A stretch of 35,188 nt of DNA, from the IMG/VR virus record IMGVR_UViG_3300042308_000496, positions 1 through 35,188 of that record, one strand, 5' to 3'. This DNA is from a virus. Shown one piece after another: positions 1-5,834 of this stretch; positions within the stretch are counted from its first letter, which is position 1, and each line of letters opens with the position of its first letter. Position numbers and translations under genes: made by a program. The notes below the pieces were generated by a model, which was not told where the DNA came from, made no database searches, and saw only the letters and a program-made list of their open reading frames with translations.

Positions 1-57
1 CTTTGCAACCAACCTTTATTTTAAAAGAGCCTTAGAAAATAAAGGTTGGTTGCAAAG
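1..57. repeat. Terminal fold-back inverted repeat
   Basis: Bases 1-22 are the exact reverse complement of bases 36-57, leaving a 13-base loop. The matching sequence at the right end of the window (35063 onward) is preceded by normal coding sequence of the zinc-ribbon gene, so bases 1-21 do not continue the genome. The simplest reading is an amplification or assembly chimera. A hairpin at a real linear end is the less likely alternative. Confidence 0.8.
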
Positions 58-147
58 GATTGAAGGGAAGTTTATCTTCGTGAATGCAACAAGAAAAGAA
101 ATATTAATAAATTTTTGGTTTAAAAAATGAAAGCGAAAGAAAAAGCA
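22..147. repeat. Terminal direct repeat, left copy (circular closure)
   Basis: These 126 bases are identical to 35063-35188. Such an overlap arises when a circular or circularly permuted genome is assembled as a line. Real direct terminal repeats would look the same. Joining the copies gives a circle of about 35,041 bp once the 21-base fold-back is dropped, and makes the zinc-ribbon gene and the 75-residue gene continuous. Confidence 0.95.
23..130 (+). CDS. 3' fragment of zinc-ribbon protein gene (duplicate of 34938-35171)
   Basis: This is the 5'-truncated second copy of the last 35 codons of the gene complete at 34938-35171, reading in frame from base 23 to the TGA at 128-130. It is present only because the contig ends overlap, and should be counted once with the full copy. 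Its stop overlaps the ATG of the next gene at 127, the ATGA coupling seen at many gene joins in this genome. Confidence 0.85.
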   Translation, partial: KRALENKGWLQRIEGKFIFVNATRKEILINFWFKK

Positions 148-354
148 AAAGAGTTGTTTAATAAATATTGTTATGCAATAAGAACAGAAGAAACCGATAG
201 TGGTTATTTTACAAATGTAATATATGCTAAACAATGCGCAGTAATTGCAGTTGATGAGATAATAGATTCAAGCCCTATGTATTATACTGGTTTTGAATAC
301 GAAAGCAATTTAGAATATTGGCAAGAAGTGAAACAAGAAATAGAAAAATTATGA
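127..354 (+). CDS. Small conserved phage protein, function unknown
   Basis: This 75-residue protein is acidic and lysine-rich. Its N-terminus is a charged helix (MKAKEKAKELFNKY). A central stretch with the motif AKQCAVIAVDEI is followed by a tyrosine-rich part and a final EYWQEVKQEIEKL helix. I recognise this layout from small proteins common in Bacteroidetes phages, but none has a function known to me. No signal peptide or membrane segment is visible. Its start overlaps the stop of the zinc-ribbon gene and its stop overlaps the next ATG (351-354), so it sits in a translationally coupled early operon that crosses the circular junction. Confidence 0.8.
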   Translation: MKAKEKAKELFNKYCYAIRTEETDSGYFTNVIYAKQCAVIAVDEIIDSSPMYYTGFEYESNLEYWQEVKQEIEKL

Positions 355-596
355 AAGCGAACGAACTACAAAAAGTATATCAAATACATTTATTGCTAAA
401 TCAAGCGATGTTTTTATTTGAGGAACTATCAGAGGATAACAAGTTCCTAACTGATAACAATGAGTTATACGAAAAGATAACTTTATTATGTGAGGACTTA
501 ACAAATGAACTTCACAAGAAACAAGATAACAACTATGCTTATACTTTGAGCAAGTTAAAAAAAGCGATTGAAAAAGTAAGAATACCAACAATTTAA
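351..596 (+). CDS. Small helical protein, function unknown
   Basis: An 81-residue protein beginning MKANELQKVYQIHLLLNQ. It is almost entirely predicted helix, with acidic and leucine-rich segments that could form a coiled coil (FLFEELSEDNKFLTDNNELY). The reading frame stays open upstream to a TTG at 318, but the ATG at 351 is preferred because it overlaps the preceding stop as ATGA, the usual junction here. No enzymatic motif or membrane segment is visible. It is probably an early accessory protein, judging only from position. Confidence 0.65.
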   Translation: MKANELQKVYQIHLLLNQAMFLFEELSEDNKFLTDNNELYEKITLLCEDLTNELHKKQDNNYAYTLSKLKKAIEKVRIPTI

Positions 597-607
597 AATA
601 AAATAAG

Positions 608-775
608 ATGAAAGGAACAACATGGAAAAATGCAACCCGTAACGAATGGGTAAAGGTTATTAGTGTAGAAGGAAGCTACTTAACATACGAAGTATTGCAA
701 AACGATTGCGATAATCCTAAAAAAGAGTTTACAAACACAATAGCAAGATTTAAACGTAACTACATAAAAAAATAA
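608..775 (+). CDS. Small protein, function unknown
   Basis: A 55-residue protein starting MKGTTWKNATRNEWVKV and ending KRNYIKK. The alternating hydrophobic pattern (WVKVISVEGSYLTYEVL) suggests a small beta-rich fold. The basic C-terminus could contact nucleic acid. It begins 11 bases after the preceding stop and ends 5 bases before the next start, in the same direction as all neighbours, which supports it as a real gene despite its size. I do not recognise the family. Confidence 0.6.
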   Translation: MKGTTWKNATRNEWVKVISVEGSYLTYEVLQNDCDNPKKEFTNTIARFKRNYIKK

Positions 776-780
776 ATACT

Positions 781-921
781 ATGAATGATGCAATAAATGA
801 AGTAATTGATAAAATGATTGAACATCAAAATAAGGTTATAAGTGGTGAATGTGATAACGAGCCAGAATTAGTAATAGTAGCATTAACATGTATTAAATCA
901 CTATTAAACAAAAGTAAATAA
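781..921 (+). CDS. Small protein, function unknown
   Basis: A 46-residue acidic protein starting MNDAINEVIDKMIEHQNK. It appears wholly helical, with a C-terminal hydrophobic helix (LVIVALTCIKSLL) too short and mixed for a confident membrane segment. It fills the gap between the 55-residue gene and the SSB-like gene with intergenic spacers of 5 and 16 bases. Tight spacing and shared direction support it. No function can be assigned. Confidence 0.5.
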   Translation: MNDAINEVIDKMIEHQNKVISGECDNEPELVIVALTCIKSLLNKSK

Positions 922-937
922 CAATTAAAAAATAAAT

Positions 938-1291
938 ATGAAAATAACAGGTGAATTAATCGAGAAGTTCGATGCAGTACAAGTATCAGAGAAGTATTTG
1001 AAAAGAGAATTTGTACTAAAAGTAAAAGAGGGTAATTACTTTCAAGAGTTATTAATCCAATTAGGTCAAGACAATTGCTACTTAATTGATTCGATTAAAG
1101 TAGGTGAGCAAATTGAGTGTAACATAAACCTAAAAGGTAGACCTTGGACGAATCCACAAGGAGTAAAAAAGTGGTTTAATACGCTTGAATGTTGGTCAAT
1201 TGCAGTACAACAAGGAAGCACACCAGCACCACAACAAGTGCAACAAGGTACACCGCAAGTTCAAGAAAACGATAGTGATTTACCATTCTGA
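938..1291 (+). CDS. DUF3127-type single-stranded DNA-binding protein
   Basis: A 117-residue protein matching the DUF3127 family, an OB-fold group common in Bacteroidetes and their phages: KREFVLKV near residues 23-30, then VGEQIECNINLKGRPWTNPQG near 55-75, then the LECWSI strand. A glutamine/proline-rich linker (about residues 90-110) leads to the acidic tip DSDLPF, the classical SSB C-terminus that recruits partner proteins. It probably coats single-stranded DNA during replication and Erf-mediated recombination. Its stop overlaps the next ATG at 1291. Family assignment is firm from the motifs; partners are inferred. Confidence 0.85.
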   Translation: MKITGELIEKFDAVQVSEKYLKREFVLKVKEGNYFQELLIQLGQDNCYLIDSIKVGEQIECNINLKGRPWTNPQGVKKWFNTLECWSIAVQQGSTPAPQQVQQGTPQVQENDSDLPF

Positions 1292-1458
1292 TGAATTTAG
1301 CAAGGTTAACAAAGAATAGACTTACAATAGTTTGGAGTGGTACGAGTAAAATCAAACCACTTTCAAACGAAGTGTTAAAGTATTCAAGAGATAAGAAACG
1401 AGAAAATAGAAAGAATGTGTTTAACAATAAAAAGTATATAAATGATGAAATCGATTAA
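1291..1458 (+). CDS. Small basic protein, function unknown
   Basis: A 55-residue, strongly basic protein starting MNLARLTKNRLTIVW and carrying the lysine/arginine stretch KYSRDKKRENRKNV. Its ATG shares a base with the SSB-like gene's stop, and its last 17 bases overlap the MazG gene that starts at 1442. Overlaps at both ends make a chance open frame less likely. The charge suggests nucleic-acid binding, but no known motif is visible. Confidence 0.5.
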   Translation: MNLARLTKNRLTIVWSGTSKIKPLSNEVLKYSRDKKRENRKNVFNNKKYINDEID

Positions 1459-2110
1459 AGTAGGTGATAAAGTTAAATTAGTTACAGGATTACCACATTT
1501 AACAATAGGAAAAATATACAGAGTTAATAACGTATTTAAATCAAATTTAAAAGGGTTAATTATTGATATTATTGATGATAAACACAGAAATAATTCATTT
1601 TATTTTACTAAGCAATTTGAATTAGTAGAAGAAAAAACAGATCCAATAGTTGAAAGCGTAGTAAACAAGTTCCTTAAAAGGTCAAAAGTAGGAATAGAGA
1701 AATACGGCACGACTTTACACGAAAATAATACGGATTGTTTTTTAGAGCATACACAATTGGAATTAATGGACGCTGTTAATTATATCGAAAAGCTAAAGAG
1801 CCAACGAGAAGTAAATGTACAATCAAAAGTTATTGAATGGGCAAAGGAAAGACAAATAGTATCTGTAAATAACGCACCTAAACAAATCATTAAACTTACA
1901 GAAGAAGTAGGAGAATTGGCTGCTGCTTTTTTGAAGTCAAAAGATAGCGAGGTTAAAGATGCAATAGGTGATATCATGATAGTATTGACTATTTTATGTA
2001 AACAACTATCTATTGATATGAATCAATGTTACGCAGATGCATACGAGGTTATAAAAGATAGAACCGGAAAAACTATTGACGGAACTTTTATTCGAGATGA
2101 AAGTAATTGA
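1442..2110 (+). CDS. MazG-like nucleotide pyrophosphohydrolase with N-terminal extension
   Basis: A 222-residue protein in three parts. Residues 1-62 look like a small SH3/KOW-type beta barrel (VGDKVKLVTGLPHLTIGKIYRV). Residues 68-120 resemble the phage nucleoside-triphosphate diphosphohydrolase type (KVGIEKYGTTLHENN then LELMDAVNYIEKL). Residues 123-222 carry the MazG signature: KLTEEVGELAAAF followed by DAIGDIMIVL, supplying the acidic residues that bind Mg2+. MazG-family enzymes hydrolyse NTPs or dNTPs to monophosphate and pyrophosphate, so pool adjustment or countering (p)ppGpp signalling is plausible. The start could be ATG 1442 or 1445. The last 14 bases overlap the next gene. Confidence 0.8.
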   Translation: MMKSIKVGDKVKLVTGLPHLTIGKIYRVNNVFKSNLKGLIIDIIDDKHRNNSFYFTKQFELVEEKTDPIVESVVNKFLKRSKVGIEKYGTTLHENNTDCFLEHTQLELMDAVNYIEKLKSQREVNVQSKVIEWAKERQIVSVNNAPKQIIKLTEEVGELAAAFLKSKDSEVKDAIGDIMIVLTILCKQLSIDMNQCYADAYEVIKDRTGKTIDGTFIRDESN

Positions 2111-2297
2111 AAACGTATCTAACTCTCAACTATCAATAGCACGATACTACGGAGGAGTAAACCTAAACGGCATAGAATACATATACGAAGCTAAAACAGA
2201 TAGATTGATACGTAATGATTATTTGAAAGAATACAACAAACAAAACAAAGCTATTAAGGTCAAACAAGAAAATAATCAATTAAATATCTTTGATTAG
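2097..2297 (+). CDS. Small protein with C-terminal sliding-clamp-binding-like motif
   Basis: A 66-residue protein starting MKVIENVSNSQLSIARYYGG. The open frame extends upstream to 2076, but ATG 2097 gives the short overlap usual here (14 bases with the MazG gene). The middle is beta-like; the C-terminal third is a lysine/asparagine-rich tail ending NNQLNIFD. QLNIF resembles the bacterial beta-clamp binding consensus QL(S/D)LF, and its position at the extreme C-terminus fits such a peptide. Clamp binding is inference. A promoter-like site overlaps its 3' end. Confidence 0.6.
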   Translation: MKVIENVSNSQLSIARYYGGVNLNGIEYIYEAKTDRLIRNDYLKEYNKQNKAIKVKQENNQLNIFD

Positions 2298-2316
2298 AAT
2301 ATAATCATTATATTTG
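2289..2316 (+). promoter_or_regulatory. Bacteroidetes-type promoter candidate
   Basis: TATATTTG at 2309-2316 matches the Bacteroidetes -7 consensus TAnnTTTG. TTTG at 2289-2292 could be the -33 element, though the 16-base spacing is shorter than the usual 19-21. A transcript from about 2322 would run into the terminator at 2349-2378 after some 55 bases. Confidence 0.45.
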
Positions 2317-2348
2317 AACGCTTTTCTAACCTTTCCTTTTCGCCAAAG

Positions 2349-2378
2349 AACCCTTGCATTAATTTGTAAGGGTTTTTT
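2349..2378 (+). terminator. Rho-independent terminator
   Basis: A stem pairs 2349-2358 with 2365-2374 (10 bp with one G-U) around a six-base loop, and runs directly into six Ts at 2373-2378. It closes the early gene block that ends at 2297 and precedes the membrane-protein gene at 2393. Confidence 0.85.
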
Positions 2379-2392
2379 ATTATATTTACAAT

Positions 2393-2641
2393 ATGGAAAA
2401 AGAAATAATAATATACTCTTTCATAGTTATACTATTACACCAGGAGTTAAATATAGGTTACTACATAAGAAAGGCAACAGGACAACGAATATCAAAACCT
2501 ATTAAGATATTAGATTGCCTTCCGTGTTTTTCCTTTTGGATTACATTAATAGGCACATTATTAACCACACAAGACTTCTATATTCCTATGGGAGTTTTTT
2601 TAATTTTTAAAGTATATGATTCTATCAAAGGAAGCTTTTAG
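2393..2641 (+). CDS. Small membrane protein with Cys-x-x-Cys-type motif
   Basis: An 82-residue protein with hydrophobic segments at about residues 5-16 and 42-58 and another near 66-74, so probably two or three membrane spans. Between them lies the motif DCLPCFSFW, which I recognise from short membrane proteins of Bacteroidetes phages, function unknown to me. It follows the terminator at 2349-2378. A TATATTTA box just upstream (about 2381-2388) is one base off the -7 consensus and may drive it. Its 3' end overlaps the next gene by 26 bases. A second holin is a possibility but is not supported by context. Confidence 0.65.
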   Translation: MEKEIIIYSFIVILLHQELNIGYYIRKATGQRISKPIKILDCLPCFSFWITLIGTLLTTQDFYIPMGVFLIFKVYDSIKGSF

Positions 2642-2879
2642 CTCATTCGAGAAAGTAAAGCAAACGATAATAGACCGCAAGGCTAAGACAACAGATAGCG
2701 AAATGCTACTTCTAAACGAAGTCTATGCAGAAATAACAGGTAAACCGATAAACAAAGGATGTACAGGGTGTATGATTACAGTGTACCAAATCCTTAACAA
2801 TTGGTATGAACAATTCTACGAGAAACAACCGAAAGAAGTATCAGTAAAGAAAACACGAGTACGTAAACCAAAGGTATGA
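2616..2879 (+). CDS. Conserved small phage protein, function unknown
   Basis: An 87-residue protein beginning MILSKEAFSSFEKVKQ. The middle contains NKGCTGCMITVYQIL, a CxxC embedded in a helix, and the C-terminus is a basic tail (VKKTRVRKPKV). This arrangement recurs in small proteins near the terminase of Bacteroidetes phages, with no function known to me. It overlaps the previous gene by 26 bases and its stop overlaps the next ATG (2876-2879), so it is probably translated together with the ParB-like protein. Confidence 0.65.
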   Translation: MILSKEAFSSFEKVKQTIIDRKAKTTDSEMLLLNEVYAEITGKPINKGCTGCMITVYQILNNWYEQFYEKQPKEVSVKKTRVRKPKV

Positions 2880-3478
2880 TAGTAGATATTAAACAAGTCA
2901 AAACCAACCCTAAAAATCCAAGGGTTATAAAAGACGATAAATTCAAGAAGCTAGTAAATAGCATTCAAGAGTTTCCAGACATGCTAAATAAACGTCCCTT
3001 AGTGTGTTTTACTGATACAGATGGTAAATATGTTGTATTAGGTGGTAATATGCGATTAAAAGCGTGTAATGAGTTAGGCATAAAAGAAATTCCTATTATA
3101 GTAGCAGACGAATGGAATGAAGAACAAAAAAACGAATTCTTAATTAAAGACAACGTAGGCTTTGGTGAATGGGATTGGGATGATTTAGCGAATGAATGGG
3201 ATAGTGAGTTATTAAATGAATGGGGTTTAGATTTACCCGGCTTTGATTTAAACGCTGATGAATTAGGAACTGACTTTAGTTTGCCTGAAGGCGATAAAGC
3301 ACCATTTCAACAAATGACTTTTACTTTAGCAGATGAACAAGCGGAGCAAATTAAAAACGCAATAGCAGATATAAAAGAAACTGAAGAATATAAATATTGC
3401 GAAACAATGGGTAACGAAAACAGCAACGGTAACGCACTTTATTTAATAGTCATGCAATGGGCAGAGCAAAGGAAATAA
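2876..3478 (+). CDS. ParB-like N-terminal domain protein
   Basis: A 200-residue protein whose first 80 residues form a ParB/sulfiredoxin-type domain: NPKNPR at 11-16, and GGNMRLKACNELG with the following KEIPI at 56-74, the conserved ParB box I/II pattern. The rest is acidic and tryptophan-rich (WDWDDLANEWDSELLNEW) with no ParB HTH or dimer domain. Phage genes of this form often sit beside DNA-modification enzymes and terminase, as here: the 3' end overlaps the Mom-like gene by 22 bases. Roles proposed for the fold include DNA binding, CTP binding and nuclease activity. None can be chosen from the sequence. Confidence 0.8.
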   Translation: MIVDIKQVKTNPKNPRVIKDDKFKKLVNSIQEFPDMLNKRPLVCFTDTDGKYVVLGGNMRLKACNELGIKEIPIIVADEWNEEQKNEFLIKDNVGFGEWDWDDLANEWDSELLNEWGLDLPGFDLNADELGTDFSLPEGDKAPFQQMTFTLADEQAEQIKNAIADIKETEEYKYCETMGNENSNGNALYLIVMQWAEQRK

Positions 3479-4215
3479 TATTAAAGGTTATACCTGCCAA
3501 AATTGCTAATGAGTTTATTAAAAAGAATCATTATAGCGGTAAGGTAGTTTCAAACAGTTCTTTACATTTCGGTTGTTTTCTTGACAAGAGATTACATGGT
3601 GTTTTAAGTTATGGTAGCCCTTTGGACAAATCAAAAGTTTTGCCATTAGTTCAACCGAGTTTATGGAATGAAATGTTAGAACTAAATCGAATGGCTTTTG
3701 ATGAATATTTACCAAAGTATAGTGAAAGTCGATGTATTGCAATTTCGATTAAATTAATCAAAAAAAACGCACCACATATAAAGTGGATTTTAAGTTTTAG
3801 CGATGGCACACAGTGCGGTGATGGTACGATTTATAGAGCAAGTGGGTTTGTTTTGACTAATGTAGTTACTAATAAAAACACCTGTAAATTACCTAATGGT
3901 GATGTTATCCATAAAATGACATTAGAAAGTTCCCCACTACAAAAAAGACCCGAACTTAACAATGTTTCATATTATGAATTAACAGATGGTAAATATAATT
4001 TCGACAAATACGTAAAAACCGTTAGAGGAGAGATATTAATTGGCTATCAACTCCGTTACATTTATTTAATCGACAAAACTTGTAAAATAACCGTTCCAAT
4101 ATTACCATTTAGCGAAATAGATAAACAAGGTGCTGGAATGTATAAAGGAAAAAAAATAAGCCTCACTGAACGCAAGGCTTTGAGCGATGTGGTAGATTCG
4201 AACTCCAACTCCTAA
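3457..4215 (+). CDS. Mom-like DNA adenine modification protein
   Basis: A 252-residue protein whose first 140 residues match the phage Mu Mom family, a GNAT-like enzyme that converts adenine to a carbamoylmethyl derivative and blocks restriction. Visible hallmarks: FIKKNHYSG near 20-28 (His25, Tyr26), the LNRMAFDEY segment, SESRCIAISIKLI near 89-101, and SFSDGTQCGDGTIYRASGF with Asp116 and Tyr126. The 10-residue D-to-Y spacing equals that of the essential Asp139/Tyr149 in Mu Mom as I recall it. Residues 170-252 are not typical of Mom. The last codons and stop lie inside an antisense tRNA-like gene and its terminator, so the C-terminus may be a read-through extension. Confidence 0.85.
   Translation: MGRAKEIILKVIPAKIANEFIKKNHYSGKVVSNSSLHFGCFLDKRLHGVLSYGSPLDKSKVLPLVQPSLWNEMLELNRMAFDEYLPKYSESRCIAISIKLIKKNAPHIKWILSFSDGTQCGDGTIYRASGFVLTNVVTNKNTCKLPNGDVIHKMTLESSPLQKRPELNNVSYYELTDGKYNFDKYVKTVRGEILIGYQLRYIYLIDKTCKITVPILPFSEIDKQGAGMYKGKKISLTERKALSDVVDSNSNS
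4149..4180 (-). terminator. Terminator of the antisense tRNA-like unit
   Basis: On the - strand, a 6-bp stem (4180-4175 with 4163-4158) around an 11-base loop is followed by one A and a run of eight Ts (4156-4149). It begins only three bases beyond the tRNA 3' end. It lies inside the mom reading frame, where the complementary A-run encodes lysines. Confidence 0.8.
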
Positions 4216-4253
4216 CTGGAATGTTAAGCGTGTAACCATTACACTAACATCGC
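4183..4253 (-). tRNA. tRNA-like RNA, probably tRNA-Gly(UCC), with 8-base anticodon loop
   Basis: Read on the - strand from 4253: a 7-bp acceptor stem (4253-4247 with 4190-4184, perfect), a 4-bp D stem with loop AATGGTT, a 5-bp anticodon stem (4228-4224 with 4215-4211, one G-U), and T loop TTCGAAT. The anticodon loop is CATTCCAG, eight bases, one more than normal. Taking the second T as U33 gives anticodon UCC (Gly). G1-C72, C2-G71, C35, C36 and U73 match known E. coli glycine identity elements. The T stem needs a bulge or has two mismatches. CCA is not encoded. It could read a four-base codon or be a tRNA mimic. Confidence 0.75.
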
Positions 4254-4257
4254 AATA

Positions 4258-4287
4258 CAAATATAATAAAAAACAACGAGAAAACAA
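4258..4287 (-). promoter_or_regulatory. Promoter of the tRNA-like gene
   Basis: On the - strand, TATATTTG (4265-4258) lies 19 bases after TTG (4287-4285), the exact Bacteroidetes -33/-7 layout. The tRNA 5' end is only five bases beyond the -7 box, so transcription would start at or next to the mature end and leave little or no leader for RNase P. Confidence 0.75.
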
Positions 4288-4294
4288 CAATTTA

Positions 4295-4648
4295 ATGGCA
4301 AATAAAGATATAGAACCAAGATGGAAAAAAGGTGAAAGCGGAAACCCTAATGGAAGACCTCGCAAATATGTATCTTTATTAGTTGAGCAAGGTTATAAAC
4401 GTTCAGAAATTAATGATACAATACAAGCAATGCTATCAATGACCGTTGAGGAATTGAAAGAAGTTTACACGAACCCAAAAGCAACTATATTAGAGAAAAC
4501 GATAGCAAATGCTATGCGAAAGAGCTTAGAGAAAGGAACTCTTTACTCACTTGAAACATTATTAAGCAGAGTATTCGGTTTGCCTAAACAGGAAAACAAT
4601 ACGGTTATGACAGTTATTGATAAGTTTGATTTTAATGGCAACGATTAA
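4295..4648 (+). CDS. terS: Terminase small subunit (DUF5681-type)
   Basis: A 117-residue protein whose N-terminus has the DUF5681 hallmark RWKKGESGNPNGRPRK (residues 9-24), found in phage proteins encoded directly upstream of large terminases. The remainder is helical. It should recognise the packaging site and feed DNA to the ATPase subunit. Its 3' end overlaps the large subunit gene by 14 bases, the classical terS/terL arrangement. Its start lies just beyond the divergent tRNA promoter, so the two transcription units face away from each other here. Assignment rests on the motif and the adjacent terL. Confidence 0.8.
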   Translation: MANKDIEPRWKKGESGNPNGRPRKYVSLLVEQGYKRSEINDTIQAMLSMTVEELKEVYTNPKATILEKTIANAMRKSLEKGTLYSLETLLSRVFGLPKQENNTVMTVIDKFDFNGND

Positions 4649-5834
4649 AGGATATACACCTCACGAAAAGCAGAAGCAAATACACTACTCAATCAACAAA
4701 GAGAGTTACAAATACTATATCCTAAACATAGGTAGGCAGTTTGGCAAAACAATGTTGGGTATTAATCAAATGCTTTACTGGGCTATAAATCATAAAGGTT
4801 GCTCTATTGCGTGGGTAACACCTATCTACAAGCAAGGAAAGAAGGTATTTGATGAGTTGGAAGCGGTTACCAAAAATAGTGGCTTATTTGAGTACAATAG
4901 AAGTGATCTAACGATTAGTGGTTTTGGCTCAAAGATTCAGTTTTTTAGCGGTGAACGTCCTGACAACATTCGAGGTAATACATTCGATTACTTAATAATA
5001 GATGAAACAGCATTTACACGTTCGGAACTATGGTCCGAAGTATTAAGTGCAACGGTCCTGGTGAAAGGTAAAAAGGTAATATTTATCTCAACTCCAAAAG
5101 GTAAAAATCATTTTTACCAATTATCAATGCAACATAACTACGATGAAAGATATAAGTACTTTCAGTTTACGAGTTATGATAATCCTATGATTGATAAAGC
5201 GGATTTGGACGAAAGAAAGCGTAGTTTACCGGACCATATATTCAGACAAGAATACTTAGCAGAGTTCATAGACAACGCAAGTGGTTTATTTAAACACGTT
5301 GACCAAGCTATCAAACAACCTACCGAGAATAACACTCAATTATACGCTGGTTTAGACATAGGACGAGCAGACGATTACACGGTACTATCAATAGTCAACA
5401 AATATAATCAAATGGTTTACGTTGAACGTTGGAGGCATGACGAATGGAACACTATCATAGACAAAGTAGCAAATAAGATTAAAGAGTATAGAGCACAAAC
5501 ATTTGTTGAGGTAAACAACCAGGGAGATGTATTCTTTGAGATGCTACAAAATAAGTGTTACGAATATGTACACCCATTTGTAACAAGTGTATCAACTAAG
5601 CCTATAATGATTGAAGATTTAGCTGTATTATTTGAGAGTAAAGAAATAAGTATATTAAACGAGAATTGGTTAGTAGATGAATTAAATGCATTTACTTATA
5701 TTTACAATGAGAAAACTCGTAGGGTACAATATGGGGCACCACAAGGTGTACATGATGATGGAGTGATGAGTTTAGCATTAGCAATACAATCAGTTAAAAA
5801 AAATAGTAGAAATGGATACTTCGAAGTATATTAA
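4635..5834 (+). CDS. terL: Terminase large subunit
   Basis: A 399-residue packaging motor with both expected domains. ATPase: Walker A GRQFGKT at 33-39, Walker B YLIIDE at 119-124, and coupling motif STPKG at 152-156. Nuclease, RNase H fold: GLDIGRADDYTVL with Asp241, and the C-terminal HDDGVMSLALA, both supplying metal-binding acids. The start is ATG 4635. The frame extends slightly upstream to 4617, but 4635 gives the shorter overlap with terS and the natural N-terminus MATIKGYTPHEKQ. Length is typical for compact siphovirus terminases. Its stop overlaps the following gene's start by 23 bases. Confidence 0.95.
   Translation: MATIKGYTPHEKQKQIHYSINKESYKYYILNIGRQFGKTMLGINQMLYWAINHKGCSIAWVTPIYKQGKKVFDELEAVTKNSGLFEYNRSDLTISGFGSKIQFFSGERPDNIRGNTFDYLIIDETAFTRSELWSEVLSATVLVKGKKVIFISTPKGKNHFYQLSMQHNYDERYKYFQFTSYDNPMIDKADLDERKRSLPDHIFRQEYLAEFIDNASGLFKHVDQAIKQPTENNTQLYAGLDIGRADDYTVLSIVNKYNQMVYVERWRHDEWNTIIDKVANKIKEYRAQTFVEVNNQGDVFFEMLQNKCYEYVHPFVTSVSTKPIMIEDLAVLFESKEISILNENWLVDELNAFTYIYNEKTRRVQYGAPQGVHDDGVMSLALAIQSVKKNSRNGYFEVY

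Noticed and set aside
16-234. Open frame of 72 residues on the - strand at the left end
   Set aside because: It lies antisense to the terminal repeat and a well-supported + gene, and its composition (Phe/Ile/Ser/Tyr-rich) is that of a shadow of AT-rich coding sequence.
4102-4365. - strand open frame overlapping mom end, tRNA and terS start
   Set aside because: It would be translated from the antisense tRNA unit and through its terminator, which is implausible, and it has no recognisable domain.
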